This document shows positions 49,610-58,639 of a DNA stretch of 64,000 nucleotides, one piece after another. This DNA comes from Oxyruncus cristatus (lineage: Eukaryota; Chordata; Aves; Passeriformes; Cotingidae). Under the pieces are notes generated by a model. It did not search any database, was not told where the DNA came from, and worked only from the letters and a program-made list of their open reading frames with translations. A program made the translations under genes and the position numbers. The stretch covers positions 361,089 to 425,088 of the forward strand of contig VXAY01004335.1 in NCBI GenBank assembly GCA_013399855.1, read 5' to 3'. Position 1 is the stretch's first letter. Each line of letters starts with the position of its first letter.

Positions 49610-52600
49610 AACTTAGCCAAAATCATTTGCATAAAAGACATTATCAATGACCCATAGTTCCACAACAAACATTTTATTATTGATTAAAATGCATAACCTC
49701 TGAAAAACATGGAAAGACGAGAAGGAAAACCCCTCATTAATTTCTAATATTAAGGGAGGTCCTGATATTAGTATCTGCATGTACCTTCTTTTACTCCTTG
49801 TTTATATTGTCAGCTTTCACTATAAGCTTGCTGAGGCCCCAAAGTACAATGCATAAAGTACAGTGTGTTTTCACAGTATGACTCTGATTCGTGTTAGGGA
49901 ATGTAGATAATACCATAACATAAACTGAACCATTTAAAAGTAATAAATCAGTTAACTAATTTCAGATCTCTCACCAAAAAAGGTCAGTGAAAGTGTGTTT
50001 CTTCATTTTTCTTTGCTATGTTATGAAATAATTTGATTAAATTATTAGCATGTTAAATCTATTACTGTTTATGTGTACCAAAGCCTTTTTTGTACGGAGC
50101 ACAGCAGGGAACACAATGTCATTAAATTTCAACCCCAGTGTGAGTTACTGCTTTATCTGAACATAAGAAAGGTTATGCTCTAGGCATAATCCTCTGCATT
50201 GAGGTCTTGATTCATAAACTCACTGCAGAGTTCACAGTAAACAGAGAAAATATCAGAGCTGGTTAGCTTAGTCTTCATGTGGGAGTAAGAGGTTAGACAG
50301 AAAGCACTTGTAAATCTCAAGGTACTTGTGCTTTTGTTCCTTCATCATGAAAAAAAATAAGGTTAGAAGAGACAACAGGGAGTGATTGAAACGTAGATGG
50401 AAAAATCTTTGAAAGTTATTCTTCACACGTGCAGGTGCTAGAGAAGAATTCCATTGTTTGGCCTCATTATTGTGTGTAGAAAGGAGTAGTTACGCAGGTT
50501 TGGGCTTTTTTCCCCTAATCCCACTCCAGATCATCACTTCTTTTCTCTCATTTTAGGCAAGCTGTTATTCTTACTGATTGTGCATTGTGCATCTGAGCTT
50601 ATGTCTTTATGTGGGAAGAGGCTGAAATAAAGAGGTTGACACAACCTAAGGCCTGTTTTGCCAAAGTGTGTTTTGGCTATGCAAGAATTTATTTATTTAA
50701 ATTTCCTTCACATTACAGTTGTTGACTTATAGGATATGAACTATTCTATATGTCTTTTCATATTACCAGCCTTATAGACTTCCAAACAACAGAGTTTATG
50801 GAAATTATAAATCTTATTTTTTCATTGTGTTTTAACACGGTAGACTTAATATGTCCTCTTGTGGATGTTACTTTTTTGGTCACTGGTTTGCTGCTGTTTG
50901 ATAGGCTTCTTGGCCTCCCAAAATATGAGCAGTTATCACATCAGACTTAATTTATTGTTTATTAATTTATTAATTTCTTAATAAATTATTGTTTATTTCC
51001 ACTGAATATGTATATAACCACATGTTATAAGGTAGTTAATTATTAAACTAATAAAACTGACAGACCTCTAAGTACGAGATTTGTCTTCAACTTCCACATT
51101 AAAAATAAATGTAAGTAAGCCTGTAATTCATGTTGACTTAAGAGACTAGTAAGTTTTTAAAGCCTTTTTGGAGCCAGAAATAAACATGATCTATTTCTAC
51201 TTTGTGATATAAATACTTACATAATTATATATATGCTTGGTGTTATGTGAGGGTCTCATGGTATTCAGTACTAGCCATTAAGTACCAGCCACATAGCCAT
51301 ATATCTCTCCTATGAATTCTTCAGAGTTGAATGTTGTATTAGGGTTATTGTCCTTTTTTTTTTTCATTTCTAGAGTTAATTTGTGGAAAATTTCAATGCA
51401 ATTGATCTTATTCCCACTGCCCCTTTGATCTTTTTTGGGGAAAAAAGATCCATGGGTGACTATGGCAGAAATTCTTTCAGTGATGGAAAAAAGTACAGTA
51501 AATTGCTATCAGTGAAGTTCTTTAGCTGTGGCAACTTTTGCTTTAGCAGTTGCATTTCCTTTGTTGCATCCTTCTCTGCTTCAAATCACTTGCAGCTCCT
51601 ATCTTTATATGGTTCCGTTCTCTAAAGCATCTTCTATATGGAGACACAATCACTGCATAACAGTCCTTGAAATGCATGTACTCACCTTTTTTTTTTTTTC
51701 TTGAAGAGCCAGTAAAGGAACAAGTCACTTCCTTACACTGGGGAAAGAGAAAAAACTTCTGGCAGGTGGGTTTTTACTTGGAATGCATCTCGTCTGGCTT
51801 CTAGAGAGCCAACAATTTAAATTAGAAGCAGACCTACATAAACCTATGTCAGAAAGACATAACTTAAGGTAATGAGAAATGTGATCTAGACCTATTTCAG
51901 GAAATATCTGTACTCAAACCCTGATGTTTAGAATTCTAAACTGTCTCTTTAACACATTCTTGATGACTTTCATTACATTGTCACAGAAAACAGCATAATT
52001 ATAATGCAAATGGCCATCAGCAACAGATGATGCCTAAATCACCTACTTTCACCAACCACCCATATTAATCCTAAATATAGTACCACTTCAATATGGTACG
52101 TCCTTAATGATCTGAGGAACATTCCAAATTTTCACTCAGTCAGACACTTAGTCACAAACTGATGCTGTTAACTGCAAGGCAGAAGACCGGAAATAGAGGC
52201 TGAAGAATGACTAAAAGAAAAAAAAAAGTGAAGGTAACCATTTAAAAAAATAGAAGTGTGATGATTTATTCAAATTCAAAAAGAAGGCTTAAGAATCTAA
52301 ATAAATTAGACAAAGGCAGGTACTATGAATCTGTCATGAACTTGAAATTGGCAAACTTGTGGAGAAACCTCAGTTGCATGTGAGCTACAGTTAATGTTTT
52401 AGTTCCCTAAGTGCCCTCTGCACAACTGCCTCCTTTTAAATACAGGTGAGTCCAATGAGGATCTCCAAAGAAGGTGCTTGATCTACTATAGTATTCAGGA
52501 GCATTCCCAAATCCCTTCAAATCATAGTGAGACTTGCCACTTTAGTTTAAATCACAGCTTGAGCAGAAAAAGAGAAACCCTCCTACTTTCCTGTCTTCTC

Positions 52601-52929
52601 TTTTTTATTTATTAAAGTAACTAATCACTGTAGCCTAGTAAGCAAAGCTTGATGAATAGGGGCCTGCATTTGCTGTATGACCCAATCCCAAAACCTTGAA
52701 ACTAACACTTTTCAACACTCCCCACTCCTCTCATTCCTTACTGTGCCATTAAGATGGTCAGTTAAACTGTCCAGTGCTTTGGAGAAAGGAAGAGAACAGT
52801 TCTCAGGCAGGGTATAAACATGGTAATCCAGCCCGCCAAGAGGAAGGAGGTGACCTGAGGGTTCAGGGGGCTTAAGTAAACTAGGCAGTGCTGCTGCAGC
52901 CAATCCAGTTGAATCTCCTTATCCTGGAG

Positions 52930-53620
52930 GAATCACAGAAGTTGGAAAAGAAGTTGAAGTTGGAAAAGACCTCTGGAGGTCACCTGGTCCACCCACCCTG
53001 CTCAAGCAGGGCCACCCAGAGCCCAGGATCATGACCAGAAGGCTTTTTAATATCTCCACAGCACCTCTGGGCAACCTCAGACATTGCTCTATAAACCTCA
53101 CAGGGATAATAGGTTTCCTTGTGTTTAGAGGGAAGCTCATATGTTTCAGTTTGTGTCCATTTCTTCTCATCCTGTCAGTGGGCACCACAGAAAACAGGCT
53201 TGCTCTGCCTGCTTTGAATCCTCCCTTCATGTATTTATATACATACTATTATATATACACACACTATATGTGAAATACTATATATATATATAATTTATGT
53301 ACTCATCATTTAATAATAATTTCCCTCCTGAAAATTCTCTTCTCAAGGCTAAACAGTCCCACATGTCTCAGCCTTTCCTCAGAGGATAGCTACTCCAGTA
53401 CCTCATCATCTTTGTAGCCCCTCATTGGGCTCTCCAGTAGGTCCATGTCTCCCTTGTAGAAGAGCCCATATCTGCACATAGTACTCCAGGTGTGGCCTCA
53501 CTAGTATGAGCAGATGGGAAGGATCACTTCCCTGACCTTATGTTGTATTAAGTATTAAGACAATGTATTAGGCAATACTTTGTCTAATGCAGGCCAGTAT
53601 ACAAATACATTGGCTGTGTT
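52930..53620 (-). mobile_element. CR1 LINE fragment (minus orientation), ~690 bp
   Basis: The plus strand starts GGAATCACAGAAG and continues through typical CR1 antisense blocks: AAGACCTCTGGAGGTCACCT, CACCTCTGGGCAACCTCAGA, CAGTTTGTGTCCATTTCTTC, CTTCTCAAGGCTAAACAGTC, TCAGCCTTTCCTCAGAGGAT, TGTAGCCCCTCATTGGGCTC and GTACTCCAGGTGTGGCCTCA. Two interruptions are visible: an AT-rich expansion at 53231-53300 and about 30 bp of extra sequence near 53535-53568. A small tandem duplication of GAAGTTGGAAAAG is present at the start. The ORF2 remnant is broken. Confidence 0.9.
53231..53300. repeat. (TA)n-rich expansion inside the CR1
   Basis: Irregular TATA/TACA repeats replace the expected short ATTTATACACA-type piece of the antisense CR1, so the microsatellite grew within the element. 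Confidence 0.85.
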
Positions 53621-53689
53621 ACCTCAAATTCAACTTCTTTCATTGACAGCTGTCCTGTTGTTATAAACCTCCTTCTTGTTTCCAAACTG

Positions 53690-54200
53690 CACAGATGTCC
53701 GGATGTGCCAGGTTGTGTCCAGGTGCTGATGGCAGCATCATGAGATTCTGCAGCATCACCACCTTTCTGGGGCCTGACAGCCAGTGTGTTCAAAGTGAGC
53801 TCTGTTACTGTGCAGCTGTGACCCTGGATCACTGTGAAAATAGCTACATTGTGAGAAGGAGCTGTCAGAAGCTCTTCTTGGGCCTCCCCACCTATCCTGG
53901 GAGCTGGCCAGGTCCTGGTCTTTGCTGCCTGCCTGACTTCTCCTTGCGGACCTGGGCCTGGATCCGCATGGAGATCTGTGCTGTGCCTTATACTGACACA
54001 GCCAGACCTACTCTGCCCTTCTTGCTGGGGTACCTTGGGACCGCATCCCATGTGGGTGAGGGCACTGCCCTGTCAGCAATGCTCCCAGCTCCCTAAACCC
54101 TGAACAAGCTATGCTGCAATTCCCTCACTAGGTTAGCCTTTTCAGGGCCAGAGAGCTGGTCTGCCACACTCAGAGTCTCTCTAGGCTTCCTGACTTCTCT
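53690..54200. other. GC-rich unclassified block, open on both strands
   Basis: After the CR1, base composition rises sharply in GC for about 500 bp. One frame is open for 133 codons on the plus strand (53695-54096) and one for 155 codons on the minus strand (53584-54051), the longest N-free frame in the window. The plus frame follows a pyrimidine-rich stretch ending CTGCACAG and is cysteine-rich (14 or more Cys in 133) without a motif I recognise. The minus frame has no recognised domain either. Candidates are an uncatalogued LTR or LINE fragment, a retrocopy, or a lone exon. High GC lowers stop frequency and alone can keep both frames open, so neither is called as a gene. Confidence 0.45.
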
Positions 54201-56105
54201 CCTCACACGTGTAAAGCAAAGGACAAGAACTGCTGCACCTCCATACTGTTTAGCATAGTCATACTTCAGAATGGCTTTGTCATGGATTGGTCATGTTATA
54301 ACATTGGAAGAGCTTCAAGTGAACCAGGTTCTTTTAGGAAATAAAATAATGAAATTAAAGAATATTTTATTTATTTTCATATCTGTTTGATTACTATTTA
54401 CTGTGATAATGGTTATTATTATATCTTTAAAAATTGTATTCGCAGAGGAGAATATGCCAAAATATGCCTGAAACAATACTGAATGTAGTAGATTGCTCGT
54501 AAGAATGTATGTGACTTGCCAGTTTTATTGATGTCAAACAGGTATTCAGCAATCTTGTCTAGATTTTTCCTTTCCAGTTGGATTTACTATATTTTATATG
54601 CTTAAACATCTATAATATTAATCTATAATGTTACAAACAAGCAAGGGTTTTTTTTGTTTGTTTGGATATTTCTTAGGTTTTTTCCCTCTTTTGTCATCTC
54701 AGTGTTCAAACTACTTGGACACTGAAGATATTTTTATCGGGAAAGGAATCACAGTTTATTGACAGAAATATTTTTTTTTCCTAGTTAAACAGGTGGCAGA
54801 TCTAGGCACAATCATTAAGTGTGTCTAAGGCAGTCAGACAAAATCAGCTCTTGTCATTTTGGCATATCCATCTGCTTTCTTTGTCTGAATGTCTAACGCT
54901 GTTTTGTGGTCATAAAAACTTATTTAATAAGACATAGCCATTGCTACCCTTTCTTGGATCTGGAGAAAAAAAATCATACGACTTTTTTCTGCTTATACGG
55001 GACATAGTGAAAGCAAACTTTTCACATCAGGTTTTAACAATTTTTATTTAGATCACTGAAATCAGTACTGTATGATATTATTCAATGGTGTGTAAGAACT
55101 TCTAAAATGGCATGCAGTTTCATCAATGCAGTGTATATGGTCTTGGCCCAGCATCAGTTATTCCTTTAACACAAAGCAAATGTAAGACTCGGGACAGGTC
55201 CTGAACCAGCAGTGAAAGGAGCTGTTTCAATGTGTTCAGTGGGGCCAACATTTACCATTTTATTTTCTAAGGATGCTCCGTAAGACAAAGACCTTCCTGT
55301 ATTATGAGCAGGCAAACTTCTCATAGTTACCTTTAACATACCTTTATTTATATGTGCTATTTCTGCATCTCTAGGAATCCTAACAGAGTGGTGACAGGGT
55401 TAATGTACCTTTTTCTATTGAAGCAGATGCAGGAATAAGCTGTAGCTGAAAGAAGGACAAAGGTTTGCACTGCAGGTTTTTTTCTACAGCATTTCTTAAC
55501 TGTTATTCCAGAAATACTCCCCTGATGTATATGACTCTAATGTTTCTAATGTCCAAATGTCAAAAAAGTAATATTTGATCAATGCCACTCCCCGGTGAAT
55601 ATGACAGAAGTCTCAGTAATGAAAACCAGTATGGTTTCATATTTGTGTTCAGGGAATCTTCACAAAATGGAGCCAATTTGTATACATAAGGATTTAAACT
55701 TAGGTTTCACGGTGTCAAATCAAAGACAGATTTATATTTCATATTTGGTTATCGTCTCTTCCAATGGAATATTTAGCAAAGGTTTTCAGAATATTATCCT
55801 ACAGTTTATATCAAAGGAAAATCAGTATCTTGATAGGTTTTAAACAGAGCTTAGACATGTTCGCATATTGGTTCAAGCTGTTCGTCAGTTAAAGTAAAAG
55901 ACAGTTTGGATATACAAGGATTCATATTGATCTATTAATGTCTTATTAAATCATTACTCCCTTTATATAACACACCTTCTGAAGCTTCCAAGGCTGTCAC
56001 TGAAAAAATTGGCAAGTGTCCCAGGTTGTGACTATCCAGTATCAGAAATATCAGAACTGCTTTTCCAAATATGTAGGGATTATATTAGAATTTTTTAAGT
56101 TAGAA
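54200..56105. other. AT-rich non-coding DNA
   Basis: Composition returns to AT-rich. No gene or dispersed repeat recognised. T-rich patches occur at about 54647-54690 and 54770-54782. Confidence 0.6.
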
Positions 56106-56108
56106 AGG

Positions 56109-56880
56109 TGTCTTGGGTTTGCATGGCCAGGTTTTGAAAGTGGGGGACTATGAGGGTGGCTTCTGTGAAAAGCTGCCAGAAGCTTCCCCTGTGTCTGACA
56201 GAGTCAGGGCCAGCCGGCTCCAAGTCAGACCCACCACTGACCAAGGCAGAGCCCATCAGCGGCAGTGGGAACTCCTCAGGGCTTAACAAAGTTAAGAACA
56301 GAAAAAAACTCCACACAACCCTGCACTAAAACAAATTGCAGATGGAGAAAGGAGTGGGACTATGTGAAAGCAACAGCCGTGCAGATACCAAAGTAAGTGA
56401 AGGATGTGGATGAGGTGCTCCAGGTGCCAGAGCAGATTCCCCTGCAGCTCATGGTGTGGGAGCAGATATTCACCTGCAGCCCATGGGTGCCAGATGGAAC
56501 CACATGCCAGACAGATCAGGTGGACGTCCGAAGGAGGCTGGGACTCCACAGGAAACCCATGATGGAGCAGGGTCCTTACAGGACCCTTGGGCTTGTGGAG
56601 AGAGGACCCCAGATTTGCTGACAGGACTTGTGACCTTGCAGGGGACCCACACTGGAGCAGCCAGTTTCTGAAGTACTTCACCCTGTGTAAAGGACTCACA
56701 CTGGAGCAGTTCATGAAGAACTACAGCCTGTGTGTAGGACTCACGTTGGAGCAGTTCATAGAGAACTGTCTCCTGTGGGACGGACTAATGCTGGAGCAGA
56801 AGAAGAATGTGAGGAGTCCTGAGGAGGAAGTAGCAGCAAAGACAACATGTGCTAAACTAACTGCAGGCCACACTCCCCGT
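56109..56880 (+). mobile_element. ERVL-type LTR, left segment of a split element
   Basis: Starts TGTCTTGGGTTTGCATGGCC and continues GCTTCTGTGAAAAGCTGCCA, a sequence I recognise from a common avian ERVL-class LTR. Its hallmark is a series of degenerate repeats built around GGAGCAG and GACTCACACTGGAGCAG between about 56410 and 56800. The segment ends near CACTCCCCGT, where a CR1 begins. The rest of the LTR is found at 57317-57551 and 58561-58636, so this is one LTR carrying two later insertions. Reading frames overlapping it (for example 56292-56714 minus and 56587-56976 plus) are by-products. Confidence 0.85.
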
Positions 56881-57044
56881 CTAATTTGTCAAGGTCTCTC
56901 TGCAGGGCCTCTCTGCCTTCGAGGAAGTCAGCAGCTCCTCAAAGTTTTGTACTGTCAGCAAGTTTGCGGACAATAAAAAACTGGGAGGAGCTGTTGACTC
57001 CCTGGAAGGCTGGGAGGCCCTGCAGAGAGACCTTGACAAATTAG
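56881..57044. repeat. CR1 head-to-head fold-back (palindrome)
   Basis: The left arm (from CTAATTTGTCAAGGTCTCTC) is the reverse complement of the right arm (ending GACCTTGACAAATTAG). The outer 31 bp match perfectly, and about five mismatches lie in the next 29 bp. The arms meet near 56960 with almost no spacer. Both arms are CR1 ORF2-region sequence, the left in minus and the right in plus orientation. Confidence 0.88.
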
Positions 57045-57316
57045 AGGCCTGGGCAACCACCAACCATATGAAGTTCCACGGGGGAAAGTGTCGGATTCTG
57101 TATTTGGGATGAGGCAACCCAGAGGGTGTTTGGGCACTGGAACTGGCTTCCCAGGGCAGTGGTCATAGCAGCAAGCCTGACAGAGTTGAAGAAGTGTTTG
57201 TATTATACTCTTAGGCATCCGGGGTGTGACTCTTGGGGATGATCTTGTGCAGGGTTGAGTTGGACTCAAGGATCCTTGTGGATCCCTTCCAACATGGCAT
57301 ATTCTGTGATTCTGTA
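56950..57316 (+). mobile_element. CR1 LINE inserted in the ERVL-type LTR
   Basis: Plus-oriented CR1 running from AAGTTTGCGGACAATAAAAA through TGGAAGGCTGGGAGGCCCTG to a terminal ATTCTGTGATTCTGT. Near 57125-57140 the sequence jumps from mid-ORF2 (CTGTATTTGGGATGAGGCAA) directly to the 3'-end region (GAACTGGCTTCCCAGGGCAG), so several hundred bases are missing internally. The 5' side is joined to the inverted arm of the fold-back. Confidence 0.88.
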
Positions 57317-57551
57317 GAAGGAGGTAGAGAAAATCAGGAATGAAGTTGAGCCCAGGAAGAAGGGAGGGATGCGGGAAAGATGTCTGAAGACTTGATTTTA
57401 TTTCTCATTATCCTACTCTGCTTTGATTAGTAATAAATTAAACTAAGTTCCCCAAGTCAGGTCTCTTTTGCCTGTGGCAGTAATTGGTGAGTGATTTCTC
57501 CCTGTCCTTATCTTGATCCACAAGCCTTTTGTTAAATTCTCCCTCCCTTTC
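57317..57551 (+). mobile_element. ERVL-type LTR, middle segment
   Basis: LTR sequence resumes directly after the CR1 tail with GAAGGAGGTAGAGAAAATCA and runs through TTTTATTTCTCATTATCCTA, a polyadenylation signal AATAAA at 57432-57437 and GGTGAGTGATTTCTCCCTGT. It is cut at 57551 by the second LTR. Confidence 0.85.
57432..57437 (+). terminator. Polyadenylation signal of the ERVL-type LTR
   Basis: AATAAA within TAGTAATAAATTAAACTAAG, at the position expected for the R/U5 part of this LTR type. Confidence 0.65.
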
Positions 57552-57691
57552 TGTCATGGGTTCACTTTTTCTAAAAAAAACTAAAGAGAATTTTCCCTTT
57601 CCCCTGCCCCAACGTGTGGGAGGGATGTTTGAATGGGCAGGCTGGTTTTGCCTTGGGTATTTGACTAACACAAAAGAACTGGCCAGCAGAT

Positions 57692-57916
57692 NNNNNNNNN
57701 NNNNNNNNNNNNNNNNNNNNNNNNNNNNNNNNNNNNNNNNNNNNNNNNNNNNNNNNNNNNNNNNNNNNNNNNNNNNNNNNNNNNNNNNNNNNNNNNNNNN
57801 NNNNNNNNNNNNNNNNNNNNNNNNNNNNNNNNNNNNNNNNNNNNNNNNNNNNNNNNNNNNNNNNNNNNNNNNNNNNNNNNNNNNNNNNNNNNNNNNNNNN
57901 NNNNNNNNNNNNNNNN
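57692..57916. other. Assembly gap (225 N) within the second LTR
   Basis: N run followed by a T-rich stretch. Its true length and content are unknown. Confidence 0.99.
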
Positions 57917-58411
57917 TTTTTTTTTTGTTTTTTCTTTTTTTCCTGGTCCTGGCTTGCCAGCACCCTGTTTCTGCCCCCACCGCGCCGGGCAGACCTGCTT
58001 GGACTTCATTGGAGAGGAACTATTTGGGAAGGGAGTAGCCTTTGTTTTCCCTCCCCTGCTCCCGTGTGTTTTTGGAAGCAGTTTTTGGAAGTAGTTTTTG
58101 TGCACATCAGCAAAGGAAGAGGAAGTCACACTGCCAGCCGCAGACACCGTGAATCCCCTTTGGGAAGAACCCTTCTTTCTCCTTTTTCCCCTTCCCGGTG
58201 AGGGGGAGGGAAAGGCTCCATTTCGGCTCCCCCAACACACCAAGGGCCCCCATGTGGCAACTGCCAGAGCCCAACAGCGCCCCCTGTCGCCCAACCCTGA
58301 GCACTGCAGGCTCTGCACCTCCAGAAGGGGATTTTTGGGTATAGGATTATTGTTTGGTTGGGGTTTTGTTTTGTGTTCTTTTGTCGTTCTGCCAATACAC
58401 ATATACCCTCT

Positions 58412-58417
58412 AATAAA
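58412..58417 (+). terminator. Polyadenylation signal of the second LTR
   Basis: AATAAA followed by GGGCTGTTATTTTTCC and a T-rich region, about 145 bp before the LTR end. Confidence 0.65.
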
Positions 58418-58560
58418 GGGCTGTTATTTTTCCTTTCTCAACACTTTCTCAATTGAAGCCTCTTAATTTCGGATTTACAATCGTTTATAGGGAGGAGTTT
58501 TGGTCTTCCTCATTACTCATCCTCCTTAACAAAACACTTTTGTCTCATTAAACTGAGACA

Positions 58561-58636
58561 CCTTCCCACCTGAGGAGGGAAGTGATAGAGCAGCTTTGGT
58601 GGGCACCTGGTGTCCAGATAGAGTCAACCTACTACA
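58561..58636 (+). mobile_element. ERVL-type LTR, right segment
   Basis: The last 76 bp of the split LTR: CACCTGAGGAGGGAAGTGAT, TTTGGTGGGCACCTGGTGTC and the final CAACCTACTACA. Presence of both termini shows that the 2.5 kb in between is one original LTR plus insertions. Flanks outside the whole LTR (AAAGG left, GAAGA right) do not form a clear duplication, as expected for an old copy. Confidence 0.82.
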
Positions 58637-58639
58637 GAA

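Larger units (their letters stand above)
47860..52925. other. AT-rich non-coding DNA
   Basis: No gene recognised. Contents are the pyrimidine-rich tract at 48628-48704, a 9 bp-arm inverted repeat at 49582-49609 and T- or A-runs (51354-51364, 51690-51700). Confidence 0.6.
57552..58560 (+). mobile_element. Second LTR, nested in the ERVL-type LTR
   Basis: Starts TGTCATGGGTTCACTTTTTC and ends AAACTGAGACA, with a polyadenylation signal AATAAA at 58412-58417. Flanks are CTTTC on the left and CCTTC on the right, a five-base target duplication with one mismatch, and the host LTR resumes immediately after the right flank. A 225 bp run of N (57692-57916) lies inside. Adjoining pieces such as CTGGCCAGCAGAT and CCTGGCTTGCCAGCACCC read as LTR sequence, so a single solo LTR is simplest, but an internal segment hidden in the gap cannot be excluded. 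The TGTCATGGG start is common among songbird LTRs. Long frames across the gap are not real. Confidence 0.8.

Noticed and set aside
56292..56976. Frames of 129-140 codons on both strands
   Set aside because: Lie within the ERVL-type LTR, which is non-coding; GC-rich repeats keep the frames open.
57438..58402. Long open frames (169-245 codons) on both strands across the N block
   Set aside because: Most of their length is N translated as X; the rest is LTR sequence.
58098..58466. Plus-strand frame of 122 codons
   Set aside because: Lies within the second LTR and runs across its polyadenylation signal.
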